In this document: one piece after another, positions 34,897-43,765 of the stretch
How positions within the stretch are numbered: position 1 is the stretch's first letter
Layout of the letters: the number at the start of each line of letters is the position of its first letter
Origin: G965215145 sp965215145
GTDB lineage: Bacteria; Bacteroidota; Rhodothermia; Rhodothermales; JANQRZ01
Direction: 5' to 3'
Length of the DNA: 64,000 nucleotides
Assembly (NCBI GenBank): GCA_965215145.1
Contig: OZ244038.1
Coordinates: forward strand, 2,046,001 to 2,110,000
Notes under the pieces: model-generated
The model's database searches: none
What the model was told of the DNA's origin: nothing
The model's input: only the letters and a program-made list of their open reading frames with translations
Position numbers and translations under genes: made by a program

Positions 34897-37056
34897 ATGC
34901 CTGCCCCGCCCGCCGCCGCGCCCACCGCGTCCGCCGCCGCCGTGCAGGAGGCCCTCCGCGAGCACTTCGGGTTCGGCGGCCTCCGGCCGGGGCAGGATGA
35001 CGCGATCCGCCCGGTGCTCGACGGTAAGGACGCGCTTGTGGTGATGCCCACGGGTGCGGGGAAGAGCCTCGTCTACCAGCTCGCCGCCATGCTGCGGCCC
35101 GGCGTGACCCTCGTGATCTCGCCGCTGATCGCGCTGATGAAGGACCAGGTGGACGCGCTCACCCGCCACGGCGTCCCCGCCGTCGCGCTGAACTCGGCGA
35201 TGCCGATGGAGGAGCAACGCGCCGCGCTCGACGCCATGCGGGAGGGGGCGGTGAAGCTCGTCTACGTCGCGCCGGAGCGGCTTCAGAACCGGGGCTTCCT
35301 CGCCGCCGCCAGCCGCGCCGAGGTCGGGCTGCTGGCCGTGGACGAGGCCCACTGCGTCAGCCAGTGGGGCCACGACTTCCGCCCGGACTACCTCCACATC
35401 GCCCGCGCCCGCCGCCGCATCGCCGCCGGCCGCCGCGTCCCCACCGTCGCCCTCACGGCGACGGCCACGCCGCGCGTCCAGGACGACATCGTGGCGACGC
35501 TCGAAGTCCCGGACGCCGAGCGGGTCGTCACGGGGTTCAACCGGCCGAACCTGCTCTTCGAGGTCCGCGCCACCCCGTCGGCCGCCGACAAGCGCCGCGC
35601 GCTGAAGGGGCTCCTGGAGGAGATGGACGAGGCCCCCGGCGCCGGCATCATCTACTGCGGCACGCGGAAGCAGACGGAGGCCGTGACGCGATTCGTGAAG
35701 GAGAAGCTCGGGCGGGACATCCGCGCCTACCACGCCGGCCTCCCGGACCGCGAGCGCCACGAGGTCCAGGACGCCTTCATCTCCGGCGGGCTCGGCCTCG
35801 TCGCCGCCACCAACGCGTTCGGGATGGGCGTGGACCGCGCCGACGTGCGGCTCGTCGCGCACTGGGGCATCCCGTCGGACCTCGAGAGCTATTACCAGGA
35901 GGCCGGCCGTGCTGGGCGCGACGGCGAGCCCGCCCGCGCCGTCCTCCTCTACGCCACCCACGACGCCGCCCTCCGCGAGTGGTTCATCGACCAGGCCGCG
36001 CCGGAGGAGAAGGAGCTCCGCACCGTGCTCCGCCACGTCGAGCGGCAGGCGGGGGAGGCCGGCCACGGCGAGGTCGCCGCGGTCGATCCCGAGTCGTTCG
36101 CCGAGCGGCTCGACCTCCACCCCGTCCGCGCGCGCGTGGCGCTCAGCCTGCTCCGCCGCGCCGGCGCCCTCAACCGCCTCGACGACCGCGGCCAGCTCCG
36201 GCAGTACGCCGTCCACGGCTGGCAGCCCGAGCAGGCCGAGCGCGTCCTCGACGCTGCGCTCCGGCGGCAGCGCCACAAGCGGCACTCGCTGAAGAAGATG
36301 GTCGGCTACGCCGAGACCGACGCGTGCCGGCGCGCGCTCGTCCTCGACCACTTCGGCGACCCGGCCCCGCCGGAGGCCGCGCGGTGCTGCGACAACTGCC
36401 TCGTCGAGGCCGCCGCGCCGCCGCCGCCGGACGAGCTCCCGGCCTACGACGCCCTCCCGATGGGGAGCCGCATCGCGCTCGGCCTGCTCGACGCCGTGCG
36501 GCGGCTGCGCTGGGGCGTCGGGCGGCTCACGCTCGTCAAGATGTTCGCCGGCTCGAAGGCGCAGGGGATGGACCGCTACGCCGGCTCGCCGTACTACGGC
36601 CGCCTCGGCTTCCTCAACCAGGATGACATCGACAAGCTGTACAAGCGGCTCATCACCGACGGCTACCTCCGCATCACCGGCTCCGACCGCCCTGTCGTCG
36701 AGCTGACGGCGGTGGGGAAGCGCGCGCTCGCCCACCGCGAGGCCATCCCGCTGGAGGTACCCGCCTCATCGACCCCCGGCACGCGGTCCTCCGGCAGCCG
36801 CAGCAGCGCCCCGGCCGACGAGACCATCGATGAGGCCGACGTGCCGCTCTTCGACGCCCTCAAGGCGTGGCGCACCCAGACGGCGAAGGAGGCGGAGGTC
36901 CCCTCCTACATCGTCTTCAACGACCGGACGCTGGCGGCCATCGCGCGCGCGCGCCCGCGGGATGATGACGGCCTCCTCGCCGTCAGCGGCGTCGGCCCGG
37001 CCAAGCTGGAGCGCTACGGGGCGGACGTGCTGCGGCTCGTCGCGGAGGCGCCGTGA
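34897..37056 (+). CDS. recQ: ATP-dependent DNA helicase RecQ
   Basis: 719 residues from ATG 34897; TTG 34858 is in frame upstream but adds a low-complexity Pro/Ala leader. Motifs: GLRPGQDDAI (motif 0), MPTGAGKSLVYQ (Walker A), VDEAHCVSQWGHDFRP (DEAH and aromatic loop), ALTATATPRV, YHAGLPDRER, ATNAFGMGVDRADV and QEAGRAGRDGE. The RQC zinc cysteines appear in DACRRALVLDHFGD...CCDNC and an HRDC domain closes the protein (SYIVFNDRTLAAIA, LLAVSGVGPAKLERYG). Complete RecQ-RQC-HRDC architecture; replication fork and recombination repair. Confidence 0.96.
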   Translation: MPAPPAAAPTASAAAVQEALREHFGFGGLRPGQDDAIRPVLDGKDALVVMPTGAGKSLVYQLAAMLRPGVTLVISPLIALMKDQVDALTRHGVPAVALNSAMPMEEQRAALDAMREGAVKLVYVAPERLQNRGFLAAASRAEVGLLAVDEAHCVSQWGHDFRPDYLHIARARRRIAAGRRVPTVALTATATPRVQDDIVATLEVPDAERVVTGFNRPNLLFEVRATPSAADKRRALKGLLEEMDEAPGAGIIYCGTRKQTEAVTRFVKEKLGRDIRAYHAGLPDRERHEVQDAFISGGLGLVAATNAFGMGVDRADVRLVAHWGIPSDLESYYQEAGRAGRDGEPARAVLLYATHDAALREWFIDQAAPEEKELRTVLRHVERQAGEAGHGEVAAVDPESFAERLDLHPVRARVALSLLRRAGALNRLDDRGQLRQYAVHGWQPEQAERVLDAALRRQRHKRHSLKKMVGYAETDACRRALVLDHFGDPAPPEAARCCDNCLVEAAAPPPPDELPAYDALPMGSRIALGLLDAVRRLRWGVGRLTLVKMFAGSKAQGMDRYAGSPYYGRLGFLNQDDIDKLYKRLITDGYLRITGSDRPVVELTAVGKRALAHREAIPLEVPASSTPGTRSSGSRSSAPADETIDEADVPLFDALKAWRTQTAKEAEVPSYIVFNDRTLAAIARARPRDDDGLLAVSGVGPAKLERYGADVLRLVAEAP

Positions 37057-37066
37057 CGCGGGCGCC

Positions 37067-37142
37067 GTAGGGGCGACCCCACGTGGTCGCCCTGCGCTGG
37101 TCGGACACACGGCGGGATGACCCGCATCCCGCCCGCCCCTAC
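37067..37142. repeat. Palindromic repeat and hairpin between convergent recQ and TIGR02757 genes
   Basis: 37067-37092 is a copy of the dispersed repeat (GTAGGGGCGACC...GGTCGCCC). A second stem, GGCGGGATG/CATCCCGCC with a 5-base loop, lies at 37111-37133. The block closes with GCCCCTAC at 37135-37142, the complement of the opening GTAGGGGC. Probably serves as a two-way terminator. Confidence 0.7.
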
Positions 37143-37936
37143 GAGGTGCCGGCCAGGAGAGCAGCGGGGTGCTCGACGCCGTAGGCCCCGGCGCCGAACA
37201 GCGCGAAGTCGTACCGGACGGGGTCGGCGGGGTAGAGGGCGCGGCAGCGCTCGGTCAATTCCATCGCTGCGCGCCAGTCGTCCTGCCGACGGGTGAGGAG
37301 GCCGAGCGCGCGGGCCTGCCGGCCGGTGTGGACGTCGAGCGGCATCACGAGCTGATCGGGCCGGATGCCCCTCCACACCCCGAAGTCCACGGGGCCGGGG
37401 CGGACCATCCAGCGGAGGTACATCGCCAGCCGCTTGCAGGCGCTCCCCGTGCTCGGCCGCGCGAGGTGCTTCTGGAGGCGCCGCGGCACGCCCGGCACCG
37501 CCGCCATCACGGACTCGCTGAACCCCTGGATCGCCGGGCCGACGTGGGGCGCCTCGGGCGCGAGGTGGCGGGTGAAGGCCCGCTCCAGCGAGCCGTGCTC
37601 GGCCAGCAGCGCCGAGAGGGCGCGGGTGAGGTGGAGGGCGTCCTCGGGCTGGAACGTCCGATGCTTGAAGCCGTCGAGCCGGGCGGCGTCGCGCTCGGGG
37701 TGGAAGTCCCGGACGAAGGCGGCGGGGCGGTAGTCCATCCGCTCGCAGAGGTCGGCGAGCTTCGAGAGGATGGTGGTGCGGCGGCCCCACGCCAGCAGCG
37801 CCGCGTAGAGCCCGATGGTCTCGCGGTCGGCCGGGTCGTCGAAGCCGTGGGGGATGCCGATGGGGTCGTCGGCGACGAAGGCCGGCCGCTCGAACCGGCG
37901 GACGAGCCCGTCGAGATAAGATTCCAGGTCGGCCAT
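37139..37936 (-). CDS. TIGR02757 family protein
   Basis: 265 residues. The family blocks are visible: DPIGIPHGFDDPADRETIGLYAALLAWGRR, GFKHRTFQPEDAL, KRLAMYLRWMVRPGPVDFGVW and PLDVHTGRQARALGLLTRRQDDW, ending RYDFALFGAGAYG. The helical HhH-GPD-like organisation recalls DNA glycosylases, but the biochemical role is not established. Its stop lies inside the repeat block shared with recQ. Confidence 0.85.
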   Translation of the reverse strand: MADLESYLDGLVRRFERPAFVADDPIGIPHGFDDPADRETIGLYAALLAWGRRTTILSKLADLCERMDYRPAAFVRDFHPERDAARLDGFKHRTFQPEDALHLTRALSALLAEHGSLERAFTRHLAPEAPHVGPAIQGFSESVMAAVPGVPRRLQKHLARPSTGSACKRLAMYLRWMVRPGPVDFGVWRGIRPDQLVMPLDVHTGRQARALGLLTRRQDDWRAAMELTERCRALYPADPVRYDFALFGAGAYGVEHPAALLAGTS

Positions 37937-37944
37937 AAACGCAG

Positions 37945-37972
37945 GTAGGGGCGACCGGCCGGTCGCCCCTAC
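37945..37972. repeat. Perfect 28-base palindromic repeat upstream of TIGR02757 gene
   Basis: Arms GTAGGGGCGACCGG and its exact complement meet without a spacer. It lies 8 bases upstream of the TIGR02757 start codon on the minus strand. Confidence 0.85.
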
Positions 37973-37999
37973 GTGTAGGCGTGAGCCCGTGTGGTAGGG

Positions 38000-38368
38000 C
38001 TACTTCCCGATCGTCTTGTCCGTGACGGGCTTCGAGGCCGGCGTCTCGGCAGGCTTCCCGCTCGCGTCTCCCCCCTCCTCGTCGCGCTCGACGACGACGG
38101 TGATGTCGGTCACGAGGGCGGCCAGCGCGCCGACGGCGGCCAGCATGGGGGAGATGAAGACGGCGGCGGCGCCGGCGCCGGCGGCCACCGTGACGGGGAT
38201 CTCGAGGAGGGTCCGGTCGTCCTTTCGGATCGAGATGTGACGGACGTTGCCCTCCTCGATCAACTCGCGCACGCGGTCGACGAGCTGGTTGCTGGCGAGC
38301 TTGATCTCCTCGAAGGCGTTCCCGGCGACGTCGCGGGCCTTGTCGGAGGCCGATGAGTTGTTGTTCAT
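38000..38368 (-). CDS. DUF4342 domain protein
   Basis: 122 residues. The N-terminal amphipathic helix (NAFEEIKLASNQLVDRVRELIEEGNVRHISIRKDD) and the strand TLLEIPVTVAAGAGAAAVFISPMLAAVGALAALV match DUF4342. There is one membrane-like hydrophobic segment and a charged, low-complexity C-terminus. The family is often found near sigma factors or in small stand-alone genes. Function unknown. Confidence 0.82.
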   Translation of the reverse strand: MNNNSSASDKARDVAGNAFEEIKLASNQLVDRVRELIEEGNVRHISIRKDDRTLLEIPVTVAAGAGAAAVFISPMLAAVGALAALVTDITVVVERDEEGGDASGKPAETPASKPVTDKTIGK

Positions 38369-38788
38369 GGGGGAGGGGGTGAGGGGGAGTCGGAGAGGAT
38401 GCCGAGTCGGCAGCGTCCTCCACGGCGGAGCGGGCCCGCAGGTTCCGCGTCGGCCCAGTCCTGATGCGCCCGTACGAGTTACGAAAGGGGCTGCGGCGGG
38501 GAGATACGAACCCGCCGCCGCCGTGACATCCGCGCCGGCTATCTGGCGGGGTCCGCTTTAGGGACGCCGTATCGACACGGCAACGCACCGATTCGGCGTA
38601 GGTAGCGGGCGGCGTGGCGTGAAAGAGCCGCGCCGAGGGCGGCGGGCGGCGGGCCCGGCACAGCGCTGGCGGAGGGAGGCGGTGAGCGCGAGCGGAGCAC
38701 GCCACGGATCCACCACGGCGGTACCCACCACCCCGCCTCCGGCGTGCTTCCCCACCAGCACACACACCAACACCTCCTGAGGTAACCC
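38369..38788. other. 420-base non-coding leader of the first pilin gene with stem-loops
   Basis: No supported ORF. Three stems are visible: GCGGCGGG/CCCGCCGC near 38490-38515; ACGCCG-T-ATCG / CGAT-T-CGGCGT at 38564-38599 (10 pairs, one mismatch); and AGCACGCC (38696-38703) with GGCGTGCT (38741-38748). The pilin Shine-Dalgarno GAGGT (38779-38783) is within the palindrome ACCTCCTGAGGT, which could mask it. This looks like a promoter plus structured 5' UTR. Confidence 0.5.
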
Positions 38789-39241
38789 ATGGGTCAGCAA
38801 CAACTCCTCCTCCTCGTCCTCGGCATCGTCATCGTCGGCCTCGCGGTCGTCGTCGGCATCCAGGCCTTCGGCGAGAACCAGAAGAAGGCCAACGCCGACG
38901 CCGTCGTCAACGACGCCGTCCGCATCGCCTCCGACGCGCAGGCGTGGAAGCTGAAGCCGAGCGCCTTCGGCGGCGGCGCCGACGCGGCCGACGAGGACAA
39001 CCACAACTTCGAAGACCTCGAGCTGGAGCAGCTCGGCTACGAGCTCAACACGGCCGGCCAGTACGAGAACCTCAACGGCACCTTCGAGATCACCGGCGCC
39101 GACGGCAGCGTCCACATCGTCGGCTGCAACCGCGCCCAGGGCAACCAGGTCGTCGTGAAGGTCGAGGGCACCGACCCCGACGACATCACGACCGAGGTCT
39201 CGAACGTGACGGAGTGCGACTACGCGGCCACGATCAGCTAA
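38789..39241 (+). CDS. Pilin-like protein 1, probable major subunit of a type IV pilus-like system
   Basis: 150 residues. The N-terminus is MGQQQLLLLVLGIVIVGLAV, a hydrophobic helix starting almost at residue 1, then a hydrophilic helix (GENQKKANADAVVNDAVRIASD) and a beta-rich head. Cys113 and Cys143 near the C-terminus could close a disulfide loop like the D-region of type IV pilins. There is no long basic leader and no Glu at +5; cleavage after Gly2 would leave QQQLLLL. A good Shine-Dalgarno and a terminator downstream suggest high, independent expression. Paralogue at 41786. Confidence 0.75.
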   Translation: MGQQQLLLLVLGIVIVGLAVVVGIQAFGENQKKANADAVVNDAVRIASDAQAWKLKPSAFGGGADAADEDNHNFEDLELEQLGYELNTAGQYENLNGTFEITGADGSVHIVGCNRAQGNQVVVKVEGTDPDDITTEVSNVTECDYAATIS

Positions 39242-39276
39242 GTGCCCTCGGCGTAGCAGATCGACCGTAAGCAGGT

Positions 39277-39315
39277 GAGCGGCGCCTCGGAGGATGACTC
39301 CCCGGGGCGCCGCTC
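39277..39315 (+). terminator. Hairpin terminator after pilin 1
   Basis: GAGCGGCGCC (39277-39286) pairs with GGCGCCGCTC (39306-39315), then GCGTTTCC. Ten perfect pairs. It separates the pilin from the sulfatase gene. Confidence 0.7.
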
Positions 39316-39339
39316 GCGTTTCCATCAGCCCCGCCTCTG

Positions 39340-41625
39340 ATGCCCGTCCCCCGCCTTCTGACCGCCCCCGCCCCGATGCGCCCGGCCGACGCGGCCCGCC
39401 TGTGGCTGCTGTTCGCGCCGCTGGCCGTCCTCGTCGCGCTGGTCCGGCTCATCGAGTTCACCTACGTCACCTACCCCGTCGCCCACGAGGTCGGCGGGGT
39501 GCTCTCGGTCCACCTCCCGATCCCGGCGCTGCTGGCCGTGCTCTCGGCCGCCGTGTTCCTCGGCGCGCGGGCGCGGTGGCCGGAGCGCCCGCTTCGGGCC
39601 GCTGCCGTCGCTGCCCTCGTCAGCGCGGCGCTGTTCGCCCTCGGCGCTTTGGTAGCACCGTGGTGGATGAACGGCTGGCTCCAGGCGGACGCCTTCGAGT
39701 TCGTCCGGACCGACCTCCTCCTCGTCCTCCTCGCCGCGGCCGGCAGCGCGGCGGCGGTGGCCTACGCGCGCGGGTGGGCGCGGGGCGTCGTGCTCGTCGG
39801 GGTCCACCTCCTCGCCGCGGTGTGGGGGCTGTTCTACGTCGTCGAGGCCGGGACGCTCGTCGCGACGGGGCTCGAGGGGAGCTTCTACATGGTGCGGGAC
39901 TTCCTCGCCGACCCCGCCGGGCTGCTCCCGGTCCTGGCGAGCGAGATGAGCTGGGGGCACGCGCTGCTCCTCGCCGTGCCGCCCGCGCTGAGCCTGCTGG
40001 CCGCGGCCGCGGCCGCGTGGCGCTCCCGGCGTGAAGGAGGGGCGCACCCCAAACGCTTTGGGGCCGGGCGGATGGCCTGGGCCGCGCTCCCCTTCGCGGC
40101 GCTGCTCGTGCTCGCCCCCCGGCCGCCGATGGAGCGGGCGCCGGAGCCGGCCCTCGCCCGGTTCATCGGCGCGGCGACCGACACGTTCGACGCCCCGGCC
40201 GACGCTGCTGCAGGCGCCGGCGTGGGGTTCGACACCAACGGGCTCACCCTCGCCGCCACCGACTCGACGCGGCGGAAGAACGTCGTCGTGATCGTGCTGG
40301 AGTCCGTGCGCGCCCGCTCGACCGGGCTCCACGACCCCGCGCTCGACACGACCCCGTTCCTCGACTCGCTGGCGCAGCACGGGCTCCTCGTCGAGCAGAT
40401 GTACGCCCCGGTCTCGTACACCAACAAGACGCTCGTCTCGCTCTTCGGGGGGATCTACCCAAGCCCCGAGGGCCACGTGCTGGAGGGGGAGGCCGTGCCG
40501 GGCGCCGTCCCCGCCCGCGGGCTCCCCGCGCTCCTCGCCGACCACGGCTACCGCTCGGCGTTCTTCACCCCGGCCGTGATGGCGTTCGAGCGGAAGGACG
40601 TCATCCTCGACAACCTCGGCTTCGCCGAGCACTTCGGCGACGCCGCCTTCGACAAGGAGGGGTTCACCCAAAAGGCGTACTTCGGCTACGAGGACCGCGT
40701 GGCGCTGGCGAGCACGCTCGGCTGGGTGGACGCGGCCGTCGCCGCCGGCGACCCGTTCCTCCTCGGCTTCCTCACCCTCTCGTCCCACCACCCCTACGAC
40801 ACCCCGCCGGGCTTCCCCGTGCGCGACTACGGCACCGGCGACGCCCGCCTCGACGCCTACCTCAACTCCATCCGCTACACCGACGCCTTCGTCCGGGACC
40901 TCGTGGCGGGGTTCGCGGAGCGGGGGCTGATGGAGGAGACCCTGTTCGTGATCGTGGGGGACCACGGGGAGGCCTTCGGGGAGCACGGCCAGCGCACCCA
41001 CGGCGACGTGATCTACGACGAGGCGCTCCACGTCCCGGCCGTCCTCTACGGCCCGTCGGTCCTCCCCGCGCCCGGCCGCGTCGCCGGCGCCCGCCACGCC
41101 ATCGACGTGGTGCCGACGGTGCTCGACGCGCTCGGCTTCGAGGCGCGCGACGCCGCCGGGCGGGCGCCGGGCGCCCCCGGCTTCGACGCCGCCCGCGCGA
41201 CGCTCCCCGGCCGCTCGCTCCTGCTCCCGCCCGAGCCCGGCCGCACGCTCTTCCACGCGAAGAAGAACGCGCGCTCGGGGCTGGCGGCCCGGCGCGACTC
41301 CCTGAAGTTCCTCTACCGCCGCCGCCGCGCGATGGAGGTCTTCAACACCGCCGCCGACCCCGGCGAGCGGCGGGACGTCGCCGCCGAGCTCCCCGAGGCG
41401 CTGCTCGCGGACGTCAGGGCCGAGCTGCTCGTGTGGTACCACGCCAACCAGCAGGCCTACCGCCGGCAGCGGCAGGGCCAGATGGCGAGCGGCGACGTCG
41501 AGGCGTGGCGCGTCGAGAACCACGAGCGGTACGAGCGCGGCCGGACCTGGGAGACGAAGGAGCAGCGGCTGGCGAAGCAGGAGGCACAGCGGGAGGCGCA
41601 GGGCGTCGCCCAAACGCTCCGATAA
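39340..41625 (+). CDS. LTA-synthase-type membrane sulfatase/phosphoglycerol transferase family protein
   Basis: 761 residues. Residues ~15-235 contain about five to six transmembrane helices. The alkaline phosphatase-fold domain begins NVVVIVLESVRARSTG (metal-binding Glu) and has a nucleophile loop YTNKTLVSLFGGIYPS (Thr near 361-364). It continues with FLTLSSHHPYDTPPGF and IVGDHGEAFGEHGQRTHGD, the family metal ligands. A C-terminal Gln/Arg-rich tail follows. Predicted to act on phospholipid head groups or envelope glycans outside the cytoplasmic membrane. It sits between two paralogous pilin genes, so a role in pilus modification is possible but unproven. Confidence 0.82.
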   Translation: MPVPRLLTAPAPMRPADAARLWLLFAPLAVLVALVRLIEFTYVTYPVAHEVGGVLSVHLPIPALLAVLSAAVFLGARARWPERPLRAAAVAALVSAALFALGALVAPWWMNGWLQADAFEFVRTDLLLVLLAAAGSAAAVAYARGWARGVVLVGVHLLAAVWGLFYVVEAGTLVATGLEGSFYMVRDFLADPAGLLPVLASEMSWGHALLLAVPPALSLLAAAAAAWRSRREGGAHPKRFGAGRMAWAALPFAALLVLAPRPPMERAPEPALARFIGAATDTFDAPADAAAGAGVGFDTNGLTLAATDSTRRKNVVVIVLESVRARSTGLHDPALDTTPFLDSLAQHGLLVEQMYAPVSYTNKTLVSLFGGIYPSPEGHVLEGEAVPGAVPARGLPALLADHGYRSAFFTPAVMAFERKDVILDNLGFAEHFGDAAFDKEGFTQKAYFGYEDRVALASTLGWVDAAVAAGDPFLLGFLTLSSHHPYDTPPGFPVRDYGTGDARLDAYLNSIRYTDAFVRDLVAGFAERGLMEETLFVIVGDHGEAFGEHGQRTHGDVIYDEALHVPAVLYGPSVLPAPGRVAGARHAIDVVPTVLDALGFEARDAAGRAPGAPGFDAARATLPGRSLLLPPEPGRTLFHAKKNARSGLAARRDSLKFLYRRRRAMEVFNTAADPGERRDVAAELPEALLADVRAELLVWYHANQQAYRRQRQGQMASGDVEAWRVENHERYERGRTWETKEQRLAKQEAQREAQGVAQTLR

Positions 41626-41785
41626 GCCGGTCCTGAACCGGGCGGGCGGGTGGAAGAGGGCTTTGGCAGCCTCCTTGCGCCCCGCCACCGTCCCGTCCGC
41701 GCCCCGCTCGTGCCGCACGGTGGAGCCGCGTGCCGTCACGATTCGTGCGCGCCTCGACACGTTTCTCCCCGACTAGAACGCTCCT

Positions 41786-42199
41786 ATGGGTCAGCAGCAG
41801 CTCCTCCTCCTCGTGATCGGCGTCATCATCGTGGCGCTCTCCACGTTCGCCGCGCTCTACATCCTCGAGCGCCACTTCGAGCAGGATGAGGCCGACGGCC
41901 TCCTCGACCGCTCGCTCGCCATCGCCACGCACGCCGTCTACTGGAAGACGACGAACGACCCCTTCAACGGCGGCAACCAGTCCTACGAGCGCCTCGAGGA
42001 GCGGGGCCTCCAGACGCTAGCGCTCGACACGACCACGATCCGCGGGGCGTTCGCCATCACCGGCGCCACCGCGAACACGCTCGAGATCACCGGGGTGAGC
42101 TCGCGCTACCCGAGGATCGGCGTGCGCATCACGGTGGACGACTACGACATCGCCGAGACCCTCGTCCGCTTCGACAGCTCCATCGTCCTCGGCGACTAG
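41786..42199 (+). CDS. Pilin-like protein 2
   Basis: 137 residues. The N-terminus MGQQQLLLLVIGVIIVALST matches pilin 1 nearly residue for residue, so the two are paralogues. After the helix comes FEQDEADGLLDRSLAIATHAVYW and a beta head (GAFAITGATANTLEITG, IGVRITVDDYDIAETLVRF). No Cys. Probably a second major or minor pilin. Followed 50 bases later by the platform protein gene. Confidence 0.72.
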   Translation: MGQQQLLLLVIGVIIVALSTFAALYILERHFEQDEADGLLDRSLAIATHAVYWKTTNDPFNGGNQSYERLEERGLQTLALDTTTIRGAFAITGATANTLEITGVSSRYPRIGVRITVDDYDIAETLVRFDSSIVLGD

Positions 42200-42249
42200 G
42201 CCCCGCCCGCAGCCCCCCCTCCTGGCTCCTCGCCCGCCCCAGCCCCGCC

Positions 42250-43608
42250 ATGGCAGAGTACCGTTTCAGCGGCGTCAGCGCCGCCGGCCAGCCCGTCCAG
42301 GGCACCATCTTCGCCCCCAACAAGCGGACGGCGAACAAGAAGGTCACCGACCTCGCCGAGCGCCACAAGTTCTCGCTCCGCGAGCTCGACGAGCGCGTCT
42401 TCTTCCGTTACAAGGTCAAGCACCCCAGCGGCAAGACCATCACCGGCGAGCAGAAGGCGTTCAGCTCCGAGGAGATCGAGGCGGCGCTCTCGCGGATGGG
42501 GCTCGAGGTGCTCTCGGTCCAGAAGAAGCTCTTCAACTTCCAGCAGAAGCCGGCCTCCGGCGACGTCATCATGTTCGTCCGCCTCGCGGCGAACCTGCTC
42601 TCCGAGAAGATGGCGTTCAACGAGGTCCTGAACCTCCTCGTCGCCGACATCTCGAGCTCGTCGCTGAAGCAGGTCATCCGCGACATCAACGCCGACCTCA
42701 AGGGCGGCGTCGAGGCGAAGCAGGCCTTCATGAAGCACCAGGACAAGCTCGGCAAGTTCACGGCCTACATGCTCGGCGTGGCGAGCCAGTCCGGCAACAT
42801 GGCCGAGATCTACGAGGCCACGGCGAAGTTCCTGGAGCGGCGGGACGAGTTCAAGAAGAGCATCAGGAGCTCGATGATCATGCCCGCCGTCACGATCGCG
42901 GCGACGATCGGCGTATTCATCTGGTACGTGTGGTACATCGTCCCGGCCACGGCCGGGCTGTTCGCCTCCTTCGAGGGGATCGTTCTCCCGCCGCTGACGA
43001 GGGCGTCGCTCGTGATGTCGGCGTGGCTCGACGAGAATATGACGTGGCTCATCGTCGGGATCGTGGCCGTGATCGGGGGGATCGTGGCGTTCCTGCGCAG
43101 CCCGAAGGGGCAGTTCCTCGCGCACAAGCACATGATCCGCGTCCCCGTGATCGGGGGGCTCCTGCACAAGCTGAACATCGAGGTCTTCAGCCGCGTCTTC
43201 GCCATCTTGTACTCCGGCTCGGGCAACAACATCGAGGTGATCCGGGTGGCGGCCGAGGCGTGCGGCAACTCCTACATGGAGCACCAGATCAAGACGATCA
43301 CGATCCCGATGATGGTGGCGCAGGGCGCCGACCTCGTCCACGCGATGGAGGCCTCGGGGGTGTTCACCCCGATGGCGCTGGCCCGCTACCGCACGGGCAG
43401 TGAGACCGGCGCCGTGCGGAAGAGCGCGCGCCAGATGGCCGACTACTACGAGAAGGAGACGACGCTGAAGCTCGAGGTCGCGGTCCAGTCGATCCAGACG
43501 ATGGTCGCGCTCTTCATCGGCATCATCGTCGCCCTGCTGACGGTGCTCTCGGCCGAGACGGCGCTGATCCGCCCGGAGGCGGCCGACATGATGGGGACGA
43601 ACGGCTGA
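42250..43608 (+). CDS. pilC: Type IV pilus/type II secretion inner-membrane platform protein (PilC/GspF family)
   Basis: 452 residues. The N-terminal ~130 residues hold a GspF-leader-like beta region (AEYRFSGVSAAGQPVQGTI) with a second similar stretch (ITGEQKAFSSEEIEAALSRMGLEVLSVQKK). Two T2SSF domains follow. The first starts FVRLAANLLSEKMAFNEVLNLL with transmembrane segments around 215-260; the second starts IEVFSRVFAILYSGSGNNIEVI with the last helix near the C-terminus (VALFIGIIVALLTVLSAET). It couples the ATPases to pilin assembly. Confidence 0.92.
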   Translation: MAEYRFSGVSAAGQPVQGTIFAPNKRTANKKVTDLAERHKFSLRELDERVFFRYKVKHPSGKTITGEQKAFSSEEIEAALSRMGLEVLSVQKKLFNFQQKPASGDVIMFVRLAANLLSEKMAFNEVLNLLVADISSSSLKQVIRDINADLKGGVEAKQAFMKHQDKLGKFTAYMLGVASQSGNMAEIYEATAKFLERRDEFKKSIRSSMIMPAVTIAATIGVFIWYVWYIVPATAGLFASFEGIVLPPLTRASLVMSAWLDENMTWLIVGIVAVIGGIVAFLRSPKGQFLAHKHMIRVPVIGGLLHKLNIEVFSRVFAILYSGSGNNIEVIRVAAEACGNSYMEHQIKTITIPMMVAQGADLVHAMEASGVFTPMALARYRTGSETGAVRKSARQMADYYEKETTLKLEVAVQSIQTMVALFIGIIVALLTVLSAETALIRPEAADMMGTNG

Positions 43609-43640
43609 GCCCAGAAGGGGCGGCCCGGCGGCAGCGGCGC

Positions 43641-43667
43641 GTCGGAATGATGCCGTGTCGGAATGAT
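43641..43667. repeat. Direct repeat GTCGGAATGAT x2 upstream of pilB
   Basis: Copies at 43641-43651 and 43657-43667, 16-base period, about 100 bases before the pilB start. Spacing of about 1.5 helical turns could suit a regulator, but no factor is identified. Confidence 0.45.
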
Positions 43668-43765
43668 AAAGTAGAGTCCGCCCCCGCCCGATACCCCGAC
43701 CGTGCCAGCGGAGGCCCTCCCCAGCGGAGGCCCCCCGCCCCCTCCAGCCGTATCCGCCCCCTTCG

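Noticed and set aside
38560..38640. Cyclic-di-GMP (GEMM-type) riboswitch before pilin 1
   Set aside because: GTAGGTAGCGGG resembles part of the aptamer, but the conserved GGGCAAACC and GACGCAAAGCC blocks and their helices were not found. Left as an undefined structured leader.
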